Notes: generated by a model not told the origin, from the sequence alone. A DNA stretch of 64,000 nucleotides from Polynucleobacter meluiroseus (GCA_945881875.1 CAMCVH010000005.1:83335-147334); one strand, 5' to 3'. Counted from the first letter of the stretch, positions 1-11,662 are shown. Program-made: numbers and translations.

Positions 1-1
1 T

Positions 2-70
2 GGATTTATTAAGTTAAATGCATTGCGTATGCGTATTGCTGCCAATGCTCGTATTAAACGTGGCTCTTAA
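2..70 (+). CDS. argG: Argininosuccinate synthase, C-terminal end (partial)
   Basis: An open frame enters from the left edge and stops at 68-70. Its 22 residues (GFIKLNALRMRIAANARIKR, then GS) resemble the C-terminal tail of the proteobacterial ArgG family, which joins citrulline and aspartate in arginine synthesis. Only the tail is visible, so the call rests on this short match. The ppnP gene follows 16 bp later, probably in the same transcript. Another protein with a similar basic tail cannot be excluded. Confidence 0.6.
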   Translation, partial: GFIKLNALRMRIAANARIKRGS

Positions 71-86
71 TTTTTTAGGATTAGAT

Positions 87-392
87 ATGCAATTCGATCA
101 AGTTTCAGTTGGAAAAAAAGCAAACGTCTTTTTTGATGGTAAATGTGTTTCTCATACAGTGACCTTACCAAGCGGTGAGCGCAAATCAGTTGGCGTTATT
201 TTGCCAAGTACATTACGTTTTGATTTAACAACCAAAGAAGTGATGGAAGTAGTTGATGGCACAGCTTATGTCAGTATTAATGGTGCCTCTGAGCAAACAT
301 TTACTGCTGGGCAATCATGGAACGTTGATGCTGGTGGCTACTTCGTTATTCGTGCTGAGCAAGCTGTCCACTACGTTTGTCACTTCGGCTAA
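87..392 (+). CDS. ppnP: Pyrimidine/purine nucleoside phosphorylase
   Basis: A 101-residue single-domain cupin protein of the PpnP (YaiE, formerly DUF1255) family, which phosphorolyses many nucleosides to base and ribose-1-phosphate in the cytosol. Family features seen are an early FDG..VSHTV segment, the PSGERKSVGVILP stretch and a C-terminal F.I....VHYVCHF ending. The ATG at 87 is preferred over an upstream ATG at 18 because it matches the family length (about 94-105 aa), follows an AGGA, and avoids overlap with the preceding reading frame. It is convergent with the DUF192 gene, with 4 bp between stops. Confidence 0.88.
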   Translation: MQFDQVSVGKKANVFFDGKCVSHTVTLPSGERKSVGVILPSTLRFDLTTKEVMEVVDGTAYVSINGASEQTFTAGQSWNVDAGGYFVIRAEQAVHYVCHFG

Positions 393-396
393 TTAT

Positions 397-837
397 TTAG
401 CGCTTGGGTATACCTGAAACGGTATTCCCAGCAGAAATACCATTCTTAGCAAACCAAGCTTGGTTCATTTCTAAGGCAAATTTGATAGGTTGAGACGGGC
501 AATGATTTGTTTCCGTCATCGCTTTCATCTCCTCGATGTTGGTGATGACTCCATCATTGCCTATAAACGCTATAGCTAGAGGTATTTTGGTGTTCCTCAT
601 CCAAAAACAGTGAGTAGCTGTCGTTTCAAAAATAAAAAGCATACCTTCATCAGCTGGTAAAAAATTTCTATACATCAGACCTTGCTGTCTATGCGCTTCT
701 GTTGAAGCAATTTCGGCTGTTATTTTATGAAGACCTATTTGTAGCTCAGCCCGCGGGAGTGATTGAGCACTAACCAAACCTAATTGACTGATGTAAATAA
801 ATAAGACTGATACAAACAATCGGGCTAAGAAGAGCAT
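397..837 (-). CDS. DUF192 family exported protein
   Basis: A 146-residue protein with an N-terminal signal peptide (hydrophobic residues about 4-22, then SAQS). The DUF192 domain fills the rest, with the family hallmarks HRQQGLMYR near residue 50 and GMLFIF...CFWMRNT near residue 65-82, and a C-terminal EMNQAW..KNGI.AG segment. The domain is common in proteobacteria. Its biochemical role is not established, so none is claimed. It stands alone between convergent ppnP and divergent clpS. Confidence 0.85.
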   Translation of the reverse strand: MLFLARLFVSVLFIYISQLGLVSAQSLPRAELQIGLHKITAEIASTEAHRQQGLMYRNFLPADEGMLFIFETTATHCFWMRNTKIPLAIAFIGNDGVITNIEEMKAMTETNHCPSQPIKFALEMNQAWFAKNGISAGNTVSGIPKR

Positions 838-976
838 AGGGGTTTGTGATTGAGTGAATGAAGTACTTCTACTTTATCAGATTAAATATCACCTCAATAG
901 AAGCTGATTGACCCACGAATATCCCTAGTAATTAATCTCAATACTAAATGTCAAACTTGTGTTTAGAATAGGGAAT

Positions 977-1324
977 ATGATTCAAAAACCTAAAACCCCA
1001 AGCCGTATTGATTTTCCAGGATTTGAGGATGATCAGGCGACGGTGATTGATCGTCAAATCGAACGCGTACAACCACCTAAGATGTACAGAGTTGTTTTGT
1101 TAAATGACGACTTTACGCCGATGGAGTTTGTGGTGATGGTGATTCAGGAGTATTTTCACAAGGATCAAGAGAGTGCAACAAGAATCATGTTGCAAGTTCA
1201 TCTTGAAGGTAAAGGTGTTTGTGGTGTTTACACTAAAGATGTTGCAGCAACAAAAGTAGAACAGATTGTTGATAGATCCCGTGAAGCCGGGCACCCTTTG
1301 CAATGTAGGATGGAGGAAGCATGA
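977..1324 (+). CDS. clpS: ATP-dependent Clp protease adaptor ClpS
   Basis: A 115-residue adaptor that binds N-degron substrates and hands them to ClpA for ClpP degradation. The ClpS core is intact: [17 protein letters not shown] (residues about 36-52) carries the NDD/F-T-P-M binding-pocket residues, followed by the GKGVCGVYT and EQI segments. The ATG at 977, preceded by AGGG, is preferred over an upstream GTG at 959. The stop overlaps the clpA start (ATGA), showing translational coupling. This is the usual proteobacterial pair. Confidence 0.93.
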   Translation: MIQKPKTPSRIDFPGFEDDQATVIDRQIERVQPPKMYRVVLLNDDFTPMEFVVMVIQEYFHKDQESATRIMLQVHLEGKGVCGVYTKDVAATKVEQIVDRSREAGHPLQCRMEEA

Positions 1325-3633
1325 TTGCTCAAGAATTAGAAGTAACACTACATATGGCATTTGTGGACGCGAGAGCATCCCGTCATGAGTTCATAACTGT
1401 TGAGCACTTACTCTGTGCGCTATTGGATAACGCAACAGCAGCAGATGTTTTAAAGGCTTGCGCTGTCAATATTGAAGATATTAAAAGTAATCTCAAAAAT
1501 TTCATTAATGACAACACTCCTTTAGTTCCCGGATCTGCTGAAGTTGATACCCAGCCAACATTGGGCTTTCAGCGCGTCATCCAAAGATCGATCATGCACG
1601 TTCAGTCAACTTCTAATGGTAAGAAAGAAGTCACAGGCGCTAACGTTTTAGTGGCGATCTTTGGTGAAAAAGATTCCCATGCTGTTTACTATCTTCAGCA
1701 GCAAGGTGTCACCCGTTTAGATATTGTTAATTACATCAGTCATGGCATCCGTAAAGACCAAGCTGAAGCAACAAAGCCAAATGATTCAACTCCAGAGGGT
1801 GTTGAATCTAATTCCAGCGGCAAAGAAAGTGCACTTGACCAGTACACCCAGAACCTTAATGTATTGGCTAAACAAGGTCGCATTGATCCTCTCATTGGTC
1901 GTGATGCTGAAGTTGAGCGCGTTATTCAGATCTTATGTCGTCGCCGTAAAAATAATCCACTTTTAGTTGGAGAGGCTGGAGTTGGTAAAACAGCTATTGC
2001 TGAGGGTCTCGCTTGGAGAATTACCCAAAGTGACGTGCCAGAGGTTTTATCAAAGGCTACTGTTTACTCTTTAGATATGGGCGCCTTGTTAGCAGGCACT
2101 AAATATCGAGGTGATTTTGAGCAGCGCTTAAAAGATGTTCTAAAGAATCTCAAAGAAAATCCAGACGCAATTTTATTTATTGATGAAATCCATACCTTAA
2201 TTGGTGCTGGTGCTGCATCTGGCGGTACGCTTGATGCAAGTAATTTGCTGAAGCCTGCATTGTCCAGTGGTCAAATGAAGTGTATTGGTGCAACAACATT
2301 TAGTGAGTATCGTGGAATTTTTGAAAAAGATGCAGCTCTTTCAAGACGTTTCCAAAAGGTGGATGTTGTAGAGCCTAGCGTTGATCAAACGGTTCAGATC
2401 CTACGTGGCTTGAAATCAAAATTTGAAGAGCATCATGGCGTTAAGTATGCCCAAGCAGCTTTGACTGCGGCAGCCGAGTTATCAGGTCGTTATATCAATG
2501 ACCGCCACTTGCCTGACAAAGCAATTGACGTGATTGATGAGGCAGGTGCTGCTCAGCGTATTTTGCCAAAGTCAAAACAGAAGAAAACAATTGGTCGTCA
2601 AGAGATTGAGGATATTGTTGCCAAGATTGCTCGTATACCGCCCCAATCAGTCTCCGTGGATGATCGCAGCAAATTGCAAACACTAGATCGTGATTTGAAG
2701 AGCGTTGTTTTTGGTCAGGAGCCGGCCATTGAAGTCTTAGCATCTGCTATCAAAATGTCTCGTGCTGGTTTGGGCAAAGACGATAAGCCGATTGGATCAT
2801 TCTTATTCTCAGGCCCAACAGGTGTGGGTAAAACTGAAGTGGCCAAACAGTTGGCTTTCATTATGGGTATCGAATTGGTTCGTTTTGATATGTCAGAGTA
2901 TATGGAAAGACATGCTGTGAGCCGTTTAATTGGTGCGCCTCCTGGTTATGTTGGATTTGATCAGGGTGGCTTATTAACAGAGGCAGTCAATAAGAAGCCA
3001 CACTGTGTTTTATTGTTGGATGAAATTGAAAAAGCACATCCAGATATTTTTAATATCTTGCTTCAGGTAATGGATCACGGTACTTTGACGGATAACAATG
3101 GTCGTAAAGCAGATTTTAGAAACGTCATCATCATCATGACAACTAACGCTGGTGCTGAGGCGATGCAAAAATCTGTTATTGGCTTTACCAATGCAAGACA
3201 GGTGGGCGATGAGATGGGCGATATTAAGCGCACCTTCACCCCTGAGTTCCGCAATCGCCTTGATGCCATTGTGAGCTTCAGAGCTCTTGATGAGAGCATC
3301 ATCTTAAGAGTGGTAGATAAGTTCTTAATGCAGTTAGAAGAACAGTTGCACGAGAAGAAGGTTGATGCCAGCTTTACTGATAATCTTAGAACTTATTTAG
3401 CGAAACGTGGATTTGACCCATTAATGGGCGCAAGACCTATGCAACGCTTGATACAAGATTTAGTCAGAAAAGCTTTGGCGGACGAGTTGCTGTTCGGCAA
3501 GTTAGCCAACGGTGGCCATGTGGTTGTAGATATTGATGCTGAAGAAAAAGTTCTTTTAGATTTCGAAGCACCAGTAGTACGACCAGCTGTTAAGAAAGTT
3601 GCATCAGGCAAGACAGAAGCACAACAGATCTAA
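1321..3633 (+). CDS. clpA: ATP-dependent Clp protease ATP-binding subunit ClpA
   Basis: A 770-residue AAA+ unfoldase that feeds substrates into ClpP. An N-terminal Clp-N repeat domain (about 1-145), which contacts ClpS, is followed by two AAA+ modules. Walker A GEAGVGKT lies near residue 217 with Walker [10 protein letters not shown] second Walker A GPTGVGKT lies near 498 with [16 protein letters not shown] loop near 619 matches the ClpP-docking IGL/IGF loop. Length and domain order are those of ClpA rather than ClpB, as there is no long coiled-coil middle domain. It is coupled to clpS by a 4-bp overlap and its stop lies 2 bp from convergent dut. Confidence 0.95.
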   Translation: MIAQELEVTLHMAFVDARASRHEFITVEHLLCALLDNATAADVLKACAVNIEDIKSNLKNFINDNTPLVPGSAEVDTQPTLGFQRVIQRSIMHVQSTSNGKKEVTGANVLVAIFGEKDSHAVYYLQQQGVTRLDIVNYISHGIRKDQAEATKPNDSTPEGVESNSSGKESALDQYTQNLNVLAKQGRIDPLIGRDAEVERVIQILCRRRKNNPLLVGEAGVGKTAIAEGLAWRITQSDVPEVLSKATVYSLDMGALLAGTKYRGDFEQRLKDVLKNLKENPDAILFIDEIHTLIGAGAASGGTLDASNLLKPALSSGQMKCIGATTFSEYRGIFEKDAALSRRFQKVDVVEPSVDQTVQILRGLKSKFEEHHGVKYAQAALTAAAELSGRYINDRHLPDKAIDVIDEAGAAQRILPKSKQKKTIGRQEIEDIVAKIARIPPQSVSVDDRSKLQTLDRDLKSVVFGQEPAIEVLASAIKMSRAGLGKDDKPIGSFLFSGPTGVGKTEVAKQLAFIMGIELVRFDMSEYMERHAVSRLIGAPPGYVGFDQGGLLTEAVNKKPHCVLLLDEIEKAHPDIFNILLQVMDHGTLTDNNGRKADFRNVIIIMTTNAGAEAMQKSVIGFTNARQVGDEMGDIKRTFTPEFRNRLDAIVSFRALDESIILRVVDKFLMQLEEQLHEKKVDASFTDNLRTYLAKRGFDPLMGARPMQRLIQDLVRKALADELLFGKLANGGHVVVDIDAEEKVLLDFEAPVVRPAVKKVASGKTEAQQI

Positions 3634-3635
3634 TC

Positions 3636-4085
3636 TTAACTGCGACCAGTACTTCCAAATCCGCCAGCACCTCTTTCGCTGGCGGTAAATTCTGCTACCT
3701 CAGCCCACTCAACCTGAGCTACTGGCACGATCACCAGTTGAGCTAAACGCTCCATAGGCTCTAATTTAAAGGCTGTTTGACCGCGATTCCAGGTGCTCAC
3801 CATCAATTGACCTTGGTAGTCTGAATCTATTAAGCCTACTAAGTTCCCAAGAACAATGCCGTGTTTATGGCCTAAGCCTGAACGCGGCAAAATTAAAGCA
3901 GCATATCCCGGGTCATCCAAATAAATCGATAAGCCAGTTGGCACTAATACAGTTTGACCTGGCTCAATGGTGATGGCTTCATCTAAGCATGCCTTTAAGT
4001 CTAAGCCTGCGCTGCCCGCAGTTGCATACTGAGGAAGATTGTTTTTCATTCTTGTATCAAGAATTTTTACTTGTAATTTTTTCAT
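3636..4085 (-). CDS. dut: Deoxyuridine 5'-triphosphate nucleotidohydrolase
   Basis: A 149-residue trimeric dUTPase that hydrolyses dUTP to dUMP and pyrophosphate, keeping uracil out of DNA and supplying dTMP synthesis. All five motifs are present: [41 protein letters not shown] and the C-terminal arm [11 protein letters not shown]. It is the last gene of the leftward ribF-ileS-lspA-coaBC-dut run. The coaBC stop lies 1 bp upstream of its start. Confidence 0.95.
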   Translation of the reverse strand: MKKLQVKILDTRMKNNLPQYATAGSAGLDLKACLDEAITIEPGQTVLVPTGLSIYLDDPGYAALILPRSGLGHKHGIVLGNLVGLIDSDYQGQLMVSTWNRGQTAFKLEPMERLAQLVIVPVAQVEWAEVAEFTASERGAGGFGSTGRS

Positions 4086-4086
4086 A

Positions 4087-5298
4087 TTAAATTTTTGTAG
4101 AAATAAGACTAATTAATTGACGTGATAAATCTAATTTGTTTGATCTGGCAAATCGCTGATTGCCTTTTTCTTCAACAACAAGCAACTCATTTTCATCAAG
4201 TCCAAAAGTTTCTGGACCAATATTGGCTACAAGCATTGGAATATTTTTATTGAATCTTTTTTCAGCAGCATGACGCTCTAAGTCATTCGTCTCTGCAGCA
4301 AAGCCAACGCAGTAGGGTTTTTTATTGTTGACTGATAGCTTTGCAACAGATGCCAAGATGTCTGGGTTCAATTCAAACTCAAGTTTTGGCGGCAAATCAG
4401 AGTCACCAGCTACTTTTTTAATTTTTTGCGTACTAATATTTTTGATTCGCCAATCTGCAACAGCAGCAACTGATAAGAACACATCAAAATTTAGATCATT
4501 CATAACAGCACTGTGCATCTCTTCGGCGCTTGTGATATCAGTGCGACGGATCTTGCCAGTAAATTCAAGAGGAGTATCTAAATGACAGGGACCTACAATT
4601 AGATGCACTTCAGCACCTGCCTCTAATGCGGCTTGCGCTAAAGCAAAACCCATCTTGCCTGAGCTTTTATTAGTCATCCCTCTAACTGGATCGATTGCCT
4701 CATAAGTGGGGCCGGCAGTAATTAAAACCTTTTTACCTTTTAATACTTTGGCTTGAAAGAAAGAAATAACACCTTCGAGGATTTGGTGGGCTTCTAACAT
4801 ACGACCCATACCGTTTTCACCGCAGGCTTGTGATCCGCTGGTTGGGCCAAGTACTGTGACAGAATCTTTTTCTAGTTGGGCGATATTCCGTTGTGTTGCC
4901 GGGTGATCCCACATTTGTTTATTCATAGCGGGAACAACTATTAAAGGACACTCTTTAGCCAAACAAATAGTGCTGATCAGGTCATCAGCTAAACCTAAAG
5001 AAATTTTTGCCATAAGGTCAGCGCTAGCTGGAGCAATCAAAATGACATCGGCTTGTCGAGATAGTTCTATATGAGCCATATTATTCGGGATGCGTGCATC
5101 CCATTGGCTAACATAAACAGGTTTACCTGTGAGCGCTTGCATCGTCACCGGGGTCATAAATTGGGTTGCTGCCTCGCTCATTGCTACCTGAACTTCGGCA
5201 CCTTCTTGAATCAAGGAGCGCGCTAATTCAGCTACTTTAAATGCGGCAATACCTCCAGACATCGCTAAGAGTATTTTTTTACCTTGTAGTGAATGCAT
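4087..5298 (-). CDS. coaBC: Bifunctional phosphopantothenoylcysteine decarboxylase / phosphopantothenate-cysteine ligase
   Basis: A 403-residue fusion enzyme for two coenzyme A steps: CTP-dependent joining of cysteine to 4'-phosphopantothenate, then FMN-dependent decarboxylation. The N-terminal flavoprotein half has SGGIAAFK, the catalytic-His segment [18 protein letters not shown] and the active-site Cys in [12 protein letters not shown]. The C-terminal half has the CoaB signature [18 protein letters not shown]. The ATG at 5298 is chosen because AAGAAGG precedes it; an in-frame TTG lies 6 bp upstream. It sits between lspA and dut in the same operon. Confidence 0.94.
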   Translation of the reverse strand: MHSLQGKKILLAMSGGIAAFKVAELARSLIQEGAEVQVAMSEAATQFMTPVTMQALTGKPVYVSQWDARIPNNMAHIELSRQADVILIAPASADLMAKISLGLADDLISTICLAKECPLIVVPAMNKQMWDHPATQRNIAQLEKDSVTVLGPTSGSQACGENGMGRMLEAHQILEGVISFFQAKVLKGKKVLITAGPTYEAIDPVRGMTNKSSGKMGFALAQAALEAGAEVHLIVGPCHLDTPLEFTGKIRRTDITSAEEMHSAVMNDLNFDVFLSVAAVADWRIKNISTQKIKKVAGDSDLPPKLEFELNPDILASVAKLSVNNKKPYCVGFAAETNDLERHAAEKRFNKNIPMLVANIGPETFGLDENELLVVEEKGNQRFARSNKLDLSRQLISLISTKI

Positions 5299-5313
5299 GA
5301 TCAAAAAACCTTC

Positions 5314-5805
5314 TTATTTATTAACGCGTTTAATTTCATCAACGATGAGAAGAATGACACCAATCGTAATAGCGCTGTCTGCAATATTAAAGGCAGGCCA
5401 GTGCCAACCCATATAGTGAACATCAACAAAATCTACAACAGCACCATAAATAATACGATCAATGACGTTTCCAATCGCCCCGCTTAAAACCAGGCTTAAT
5501 GCTAATGAAAAGATTGTTTGATGAGTGTTTTTACGAATTAACCAAATCATGATGAGTGCAGCAATGATGCCCACACTGGTAAAAAACCAACGTTGCCAAC
5601 CCCCAGCCTGGGCTAAAAATGAAAATGCAGCGCCAGAGTTATAGACCAAGGTCCAGTTTAGAAAACTGGTAACTGGTTGAGATACCCCTTCAAACAAACT
5701 ATTTTTCGCAATAACCTTAGTTAGTTGATCAAGTATCAAAAGAAAGCTTGATAGACCAAGCCATAGCAAAAACGCTTGTCGGTTGTTTGATTTAGGTGAG
5801 GCCAA
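5314..5805 (-). CDS. lspA: Lipoprotein signal peptidase (signal peptidase II)
   Basis: A 163-residue inner-membrane aspartyl protease that removes signal peptides from prolipoproteins. Four hydrophobic segments are visible. The two catalytic-Asp motifs are GNVIDRI...VVDFVDVH and FNIADSAITIG. The start is TTG at 5805, supported by AGGAG placed 6 bp before it and by the family-like N-terminus. It follows ileS in the operon, the usual betaproteobacterial and enterobacterial arrangement. Confidence 0.94.
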   Translation of the reverse strand: MASPKSNNRQAFLLWLGLSSFLLILDQLTKVIAKNSLFEGVSQPVTSFLNWTLVYNSGAAFSFLAQAGGWQRWFFTSVGIIAALIMIWLIRKNTHQTIFSLALSLVLSGAIGNVIDRIIYGAVVDFVDVHYMGWHWPAFNIADSAITIGVILLIVDEIKRVNK

Positions 5806-5825
5806 ATATCTCTCCTGAGATTTTC

Positions 5826-8693
5826 TTATGCAATATGGCGAGTTTCGCCATGACCAAAAAGATTAGATGTGCAGCGACCACATAAACTTGGATGATCAGC
5901 ATCATGACCAACATCATCTCTGTAGTGCCAGCAGCGACCACATTTTTGATGCTCAGATGAACGCACAATCACCTTTAACTCTGTAGCGTCTGGCTTAGAT
6001 TCAACAGAAGCGCTTGATGTAATCGTGATAAATCGAAGATCTTCACCCAGTGAGTTGAGCAATTGAGCATCTGCACTTGGAGCAATGATGTGAATCTGAG
6101 CTTGTAATGAAGAGCCAACTTTTCCGGCTTCACGTTCAAATTCAATTGCTTTTGTGATGTCTGATCGCATTGCTCTAATTCGATCCCACTTAACTAAAAG
6201 TTCAGCTGCGTTGGTAATGCTTTGAAGCTGATGGAATTCTTCAGTGAAGATAGTTTCTTTACTGTTTGTTTGATGGTCAAAAATTTTCCACGCTTCTTCG
6301 GCCGTAAATGATAAAAATGGCGCCATTAATCTTAAGAAGGACTGAGTAATATGGAATAGGACATTTTGAGCAGAGCGCCTAGCTGAGGCATCTGCTGGAA
6401 GTGTGTAAAGGCGATCCTTAAGAATATCTAAATAAAAGCCGCCCATATCCTCCGAGCAGAAAGTCATGAGCCTAGACACTGCAGGGTGGAATTCATATTT
6501 ATCGTAATGTGCCAATAAATCTTTTTGTACCGATGCTGTCAGTGCTTGCGCATATTGATCAATTTCTAACCAATCTTTACTATCCATATGATGCTTGTTG
6601 ATATCAAAATCAGATAAGTTAGCTAATAAAAATCGTAGTGTATTTCTAATGCGGCGATAACTCTCAACAACTCGCTTAAGGATCTCATCGGAGATAGTCA
6701 TTTCACCTGAGTAGTCGGTTGATGCTACCCATAAGCGAATAATCTCCGCTCCCATCTTGTCAGCCACTTCTTGAGGGGCGATGACGTTACCGATCGACTT
6801 ACTCATCTTGCGACCTTGGCCATCCACGGTAAAGCCATGTGTGAGAAGCGCTTTGTATGGCGGTTTACCGTCTAACATAGCGCCAGTTAAAAGTGATGAG
6901 TGGAACCAACCACGATGTTGATCTGAACCTTCTAGATAAAGATCAGCCCAACGCCCATCGGGATTATCTCTAGAGGGGTCTGAGAGGGTTGAGGCATGAG
7001 AGCCACGAATAACGTGCCAGTGGGTTGTGCCTGAGTCAAACCAAACATCTAAGGTATCTTTATTTTTCTCATACATGGCTGCTTCATCGCCAAGTAATTC
7101 GTGAACATCAATTGCTTGCCAAGCTTCGATACCCTCTTTTTCTACTCGAACTGCAATTTTCTCAAGTAACTCTGGTGTACGAGGATGCGGTGCACCTGTT
7201 TCCTTATGAACAAGGAATGCCATTGGGACTCCCCATTGACGCTGTCTTGATAAAGTCCAGTCTGGGCGATTGGCAATCATGCTGCTTAAGCGTTGCTTAC
7301 CCCAAGCAGGAAAGAACTCTGTTGTCTCGATGCCAGCTAAAGCTGTTTCACGAAGGCTTGATCCTTCATGTGGTTTTTTATCCATGCTAGCAAACCACTG
7401 CGCTGTTGCACGATACACAACGGGAGTTTTATGTCTCCAGCAGTGCATATATGGGTGGTTAAATTTCTCTGAATGAAGAAGAGATCCTGCTTGCTCAAGA
7501 GCCTCAACAATTTTGGGGTTAGCTTTCCAAATTGATAAACCAGCAAATAAAGGTAACCAAGATGCATACACGCCATCACCCATGACTGGATTCAGGATAT
7601 CTTGATCTTTAAGCCCATTTGACTTACATGACTTAAAGTCTTCCTCGCCATATGCGGGAGCGCAATGTACTAAGCCAGTGCCACTATCGATAGTGACGTA
7701 GTCGGCTAGATAGATAGGCGATCTTCTGTCGTAACCTTTATCTACTTTTGCTAATGGATGATGGAACTCCAATCCAGCGAGCGCTTGACCAAGACAGGTA
7801 GCAATCACTTGACCTTCAAGGGCATATTCTTTTAAGCATGCTTCAATGCGATCTTTCGCAAGGATGAGCAATCCTTTTGAAGTATCAACTAATGCGTATT
7901 CAATTTCTGGGTGAGCATTTAAAGCTTGATTAGAAGGAATGGTCCAAGGTGTTGTTGTCCATATCACTGCCATACCTTCTTTTTTAGGTAAGGCATTCAA
8001 ACCAAATGCTTTAGCAATCAGATCTAGTTGATCTGTGGGGAAAGCAAAGCCTACATCGACAGCAAGATCAACTTTGTCTTGATATTCAACTTCTGCTTCC
8101 GCTAGTGCAGAGCCACAATCAAAACACCAATTGACTGGTTTTAAACCTCTGTAAACATAACCTTTTTCAAAAATCTTACCTAAGGCACGAATCTCATCAG
8201 CTTCATTTTTGAAGTTCATTGTGAGGTATGGGTTTTGCCAGTCACCTAAAACACCTAAGCGCTCAAAATCTATTTTCTGTTTATCAACTTGAACTTGTGC
8301 ATAAGCACGAGCTTTAGCTTGTACCTCTGCTGTAGGCAGGTGTTTTCCAAATTGTTTTTCAATTTGAATTTCAATCGGCATACCGTGGCAATCCCATCCT
8401 GGGACATACAGCGCATCATGACCAGAAAAGCCCTTGGCTTTAACAATCATATCTTTTAGGATTTTATTGACTGCGTGTCCGATATGAATGTCACCATTAG
8501 CGTAAGGAGGGCCATCATGAAGAATAAATTTCTTTTTGCCAGCCTTAGCTTCTCTAATTTTTTGGTAAATCTTTTTCTCTTGCCATTCTTTTACCCAAAC
8601 TGGCTCACGCTTAGGAAGATCACCACGCATTGGAAATGCAGTATCGAGTAAGTTAACGGGGTAAGAATTTTTTTTATTGTCAGACATGGTCAT
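5826..8693 (-). CDS. ileS: Isoleucyl-tRNA synthetase
   Basis: A 955-residue class I synthetase charging tRNA-Ile. The HIGH motif appears as [18 protein letters not shown] (about residue 58-75), KMSKSIGN lies near residue 630, the editing domain lies between them, and a C-terminal zinc-binding tail has CGRCWHYR...CGRC (about 925-945). Length is typical of bacterial type 1 IleRS. The start overlaps ribF by 14 bp; an in-frame ATG two codons later (8687) is an alternative, and neither has a strong ribosome-binding site, which fits coupling to ribF translation. Confidence 0.96.
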   Translation of the reverse strand: MTMSDNKKNSYPVNLLDTAFPMRGDLPKREPVWVKEWQEKKIYQKIREAKAGKKKFILHDGPPYANGDIHIGHAVNKILKDMIVKAKGFSGHDALYVPGWDCHGMPIEIQIEKQFGKHLPTAEVQAKARAYAQVQVDKQKIDFERLGVLGDWQNPYLTMNFKNEADEIRALGKIFEKGYVYRGLKPVNWCFDCGSALAEAEVEYQDKVDLAVDVGFAFPTDQLDLIAKAFGLNALPKKEGMAVIWTTTPWTIPSNQALNAHPEIEYALVDTSKGLLILAKDRIEACLKEYALEGQVIATCLGQALAGLEFHHPLAKVDKGYDRRSPIYLADYVTIDSGTGLVHCAPAYGEEDFKSCKSNGLKDQDILNPVMGDGVYASWLPLFAGLSIWKANPKIVEALEQAGSLLHSEKFNHPYMHCWRHKTPVVYRATAQWFASMDKKPHEGSSLRETALAGIETTEFFPAWGKQRLSSMIANRPDWTLSRQRQWGVPMAFLVHKETGAPHPRTPELLEKIAVRVEKEGIEAWQAIDVHELLGDEAAMYEKNKDTLDVWFDSGTTHWHVIRGSHASTLSDPSRDNPDGRWADLYLEGSDQHRGWFHSSLLTGAMLDGKPPYKALLTHGFTVDGQGRKMSKSIGNVIAPQEVADKMGAEIIRLWVASTDYSGEMTISDEILKRVVESYRRIRNTLRFLLANLSDFDINKHHMDSKDWLEIDQYAQALTASVQKDLLAHYDKYEFHPAVSRLMTFCSEDMGGFYLDILKDRLYTLPADASARRSAQNVLFHITQSFLRLMAPFLSFTAEEAWKIFDHQTNSKETIFTEEFHQLQSITNAAELLVKWDRIRAMRSDITKAIEFEREAGKVGSSLQAQIHIIAPSADAQLLNSLGEDLRFITITSSASVESKPDATELKVIVRSSEHQKCGRCWHYRDDVGHDADHPSLCGRCTSNLFGHGETRHIA

Positions 8694-9630
8694 TTATTTC
8701 AAAGTAATTTCTTGCTAAAGCAGCATCTTGATTGATAGCGTTTTGTAGTTTTTCTAAATCGTTATATTTTTCTTCGTCTCGTATTTTCTCAATCAATTCG
8801 ATGCGTACTAATTTTCCATAAACAGATTGATTGAAATTAAAGACGTGAACTTCTAGTAAATATCTTCCTGAGTCATCAACGGTGGGTCTTTGGCCAAGAC
8901 TTGCAACAGCTGGTAATGGATTGTCGCTTAAGCCGTGAACTTGTGCGATAAAAATTCCTTGGGCTGCAGGTTTTCTAAGGTGTAGTCTATTGGCTAAAGA
9001 AACATTCAGAGTTGGGAAGCCCAGGGTGCGACCTAATTTCTGACCATGTAAGACATGACCGCTCAGCATATAAGGCCTACCTAACAATTGGCGGGCAAGC
9101 GTCAGATCGCCTTGAGACAGTGCTTTTCTAATGGCGGAACTAGAAATACGTACTTGGTTTTCTTCAAATGTTGCCATGCTCTCAACACTAAATCCATATT
9201 TCAAACCAGCTTCAACTAGGTTCGAAAAATTACCTGCTCTTTTAGAGCCGTAGTGGAAATCATCGCCAATTAGAATAGATTGAACTTTTAAACCATCAAC
9301 TAATATTTTTTTCACAAAATCATCAGGACTCAAATTTGCAAATAGTTGATTGAAATGTATAACCAAAACTTGATCTATACCCACTTCAGCAAGAGCCTCT
9401 AACTTATCTCTTAAATTTAAAATTCTTTCGGGCGCTTTTTCGGGGGCAAAGTATTCAACAGGGTGAGGTTCAAAAGTCATCACACAAGATGAAATATTTT
9501 TTTCTCTTGCGGTTTGAACCAATTTTTTTAGCAAAGCCTGATGCCCCCGATGCACACCATCAAAATTACCAATGGTTAGGGCGCAGGGGGTCCAATTTGC
9601 GACAGGAGGGATGCCTCTAATTACCTTCAC
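8680..9630 (-). CDS. ribF: Bifunctional riboflavin kinase / FAD synthetase
   Basis: A 316-residue enzyme making FMN from riboflavin and FAD from FMN. The N-terminal adenylyltransferase domain carries [14 protein letters not shown] (about 22-35) and a later [10 protein letters not shown] segment. The C-terminal kinase domain has [20 protein letters not shown], including the flavokinase G-F-P-T motif. It is the first gene of the leftward ileS-lspA-coaBC-dut operon. It is divergent from purN with only 27 bp between starts, so each promoter must lie inside or very near the other gene. Confidence 0.95.
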   Translation of the reverse strand: MKVIRGIPPVANWTPCALTIGNFDGVHRGHQALLKKLVQTAREKNISSCVMTFEPHPVEYFAPEKAPERILNLRDKLEALAEVGIDQVLVIHFNQLFANLSPDDFVKKILVDGLKVQSILIGDDFHYGSKRAGNFSNLVEAGLKYGFSVESMATFEENQVRISSSAIRKALSQGDLTLARQLLGRPYMLSGHVLHGQKLGRTLGFPTLNVSLANRLHLRKPAAQGIFIAQVHGLSDNPLPAVASLGQRPTVDDSGRYLLEVHVFNFNQSVYGKLVRIELIEKIRDEEKYNDLEKLQNAINQDAALARNYFEINDHV

Positions 9631-9657
9631 GTTAGGGTATGAATTATATTGGTGGGC

Positions 9658-10296
9658 ATGACTTCAATTGTTATTCTTATTTCTGGGCGTGGCTCCAATA
9701 TGGAGGCCATCGTTCGTGCCGCTCAAAAAGAGGCCTGGCCAGCTCAAATTTCAGCGATTATTTCTAACCGCCCAGACGCTGGAGGCCTTGAATTTGCAAG
9801 GGTAAACAACATTCCTGCCAAATCTTTAGATCATCGTCAGTTTGATAGTCGAGAAGCTTTTGATGCTGAGCTGGGCAAGCTAATTGATACTTTTAAGCCT
9901 GATTTAGTGGTTTTAGCTGGATTTATGAGAGTCTTAACCGCTGAGTTTGTTCAGCACTATGAAGGTCGTTTACTGAATATTCATCCTTCTTTGTTGCCTC
10001 TCTTCCCAGGATTGGCGACTCATGAGCAGGCTTTAGAGGCTGGCGTTAAAGAACATGGTGCAACTGTGCACTTTGTCACTGAGGCATTAGATCATGGTCC
10101 TGTAGTCCTTCAGGCCTCTGTACCTGTGCTTTCAGGAGATACTCCAGATACTTTGGCGCAACGTGTTTTGAAGCAAGAGCACATCATTTATCCTCGCGCT
10201 GTCCGCTGGTTCATTGATAATCGTCTTTCTATTGATCAAAACCGCGTTTTGATTAGTCCACCAGAGTCTCAGTTACTCGTATCGCAGGATAAGTAA
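9658..10296 (+). CDS. purN: Phosphoribosylglycinamide formyltransferase
   Basis: A 212-residue folate-dependent enzyme of purine synthesis that formylates GAR. Motifs seen are ILISGRGSNMEAI near the N-terminus, VLAGFMRVL, the catalytic NIHPSLLPLFPGL (Asn and His), and VTEALDHGPVVLQ with the conserved Asp. The ATG at 9658 matches the family N-terminus better than the TTG at 9649. It is followed 4 bp later by rsmB, so the two are probably co-transcribed. Confidence 0.94.
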   Translation: MTSIVILISGRGSNMEAIVRAAQKEAWPAQISAIISNRPDAGGLEFARVNNIPAKSLDHRQFDSREAFDAELGKLIDTFKPDLVVLAGFMRVLTAEFVQHYEGRLLNIHPSLLPLFPGLATHEQALEAGVKEHGATVHFVTEALDHGPVVLQASVPVLSGDTPDTLAQRVLKQEHIIYPRAVRWFIDNRLSIDQNRVLISPPESQLLVSQDK

Positions 10297-10300
10297 ATTA

Positions 10301-11662
10301 ATGGCTATTGATTCAAAAGCCGTGGCATCCAGAGCGAAAGCTCTGCCACAACACGTTGAGCATTTATCTGTTGTCATAGCAGAGCTCATGCGTTTCGCTC
10401 ATCCAGCTGACATGGTTGTTAGCCGTTATTTCCGATCACAACCTCGCTTAGGCAATAGAGATAGAGCGCTTATCGCTGAGGCTTCATTTGCTTTTATTCG
10501 ACGTAAAACAGAAATTTCTCAGTTTGCAGAGAGCGGTGCTGGCCCATTGGGTCGTCGTTTAGCTCTGTTAGCTTTATTCATAACTTTGATTGAGAGTGGT
10601 TTGGGGACAGGTAATCGTGCAGAAAGCGCTTTAGCTGACTTGGCATTCGTGGTTCAGCCGATTGAAATTGATTGGCTTAAGCGTTTTGGCTTGATTGAAC
10701 GAGACACTTTGGCTGTTTTAACCCGAGTTAACCTTCCTGAATGGATTTGGTCGGCCTTTGGTTCATCTGTACCTAAAAACGAATGCTTGCCATTGGCTGA
10801 AGCCATGCTCAAGGCTGCACCCTTAGATTTACGCGTCAACACCATTAAAGCTCAGCGAGAAGAGCTTCTAGCACTCTTAAATGACCTTGGTGGACGTTAT
10901 ACCGCTGAGCCAACCCCTTATGCGCCTAATGGTGTTCGTTTAAAAGGAAAGCCAGCTCTTCAAACTCAAGAATTTTTCAAAAAAGGTTTGGTTGAAGTTC
11001 AGGATGAAGGAAGCCAGCTTTTAAGCATGCTACTTGAACCAAAGCGTGGTGAGATGGTGGTGGACTTTTGTGCTGGTGCCGGCGGTAAAACTTTATCACT
11101 AGGTGCCATGATGCGTTCAAGCGGTCGTCTGTACGCATTTGACGTATCAGAAAAGCGTTTAGCTAATTTAAAGCCTCGTTTAGCTAAAAGTGGCTTATCT
11201 AACGTTCATCCGGTTTGGATTGATAACGAAAATGACGCCAAGGTCAAACGCTTAGCGGGCAAGATTGACCGAGTGCTGGTTGATGCACCTTGCAGCGGCT
11301 TGGGTACTTTGCGCCGTAATCCAGACCTTAAATGGCGCCAATCCCCCCAAAGTGTTGCAGAGTTAACTCAAAAACAACTTTCGATTTTGACTTCTGCTGC
11401 TCGCTTGCTAAAGCCAGGAGGGCGCATCGTCTATGCCACTTGCAGTTTGATTCAGCAAGAAAACCAAGGGGTTATTGAGGCATTTTTAGCTAAAAATGAG
11501 AATTTTGAGCTAAAAGATCCTAAAGAAGTCCTAAAAGGAAGCTTTCCAATGATGGGCGATTTACCAATTGGAGCCAGTGAAGGATCGAGCTATTGGCAGC
11601 TTTTCCCGCACATTCACGGCACAGATGGCTTTTTTGGCGCCATCTTAGAGAGAAAAGCCTAA
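10301..11662 (+). CDS. rsmB: 16S rRNA (cytosine-967-C5)-methyltransferase-like RsmB
   Basis: A 453-residue SAM-dependent RNA m5C methyltransferase. An N-terminal NusB-like RNA-binding region is followed by the Rossmann domain with FCAGAGGKTL (SAM motif I). The two RsmB/NSUN cysteines are present in DAPCSGLGTLRRNP (near 327) and YATCSL (near 377). It probably forms an operon with purN and ends before a strong hairpin. RsmF-type specificity is less likely given the N-terminal domain. Confidence 0.85.
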   Translation: MAIDSKAVASRAKALPQHVEHLSVVIAELMRFAHPADMVVSRYFRSQPRLGNRDRALIAEASFAFIRRKTEISQFAESGAGPLGRRLALLALFITLIESGLGTGNRAESALADLAFVVQPIEIDWLKRFGLIERDTLAVLTRVNLPEWIWSAFGSSVPKNECLPLAEAMLKAAPLDLRVNTIKAQREELLALLNDLGGRYTAEPTPYAPNGVRLKGKPALQTQEFFKKGLVEVQDEGSQLLSMLLEPKRGEMVVDFCAGAGGKTLSLGAMMRSSGRLYAFDVSEKRLANLKPRLAKSGLSNVHPVWIDNENDAKVKRLAGKIDRVLVDAPCSGLGTLRRNPDLKWRQSPQSVAELTQKQLSILTSAARLLKPGGRIVYATCSLIQQENQGVIEAFLAKNENFELKDPKEVLKGSFPMMGDLPIGASEGSSYWQLFPHIHGTDGFFGAILERKA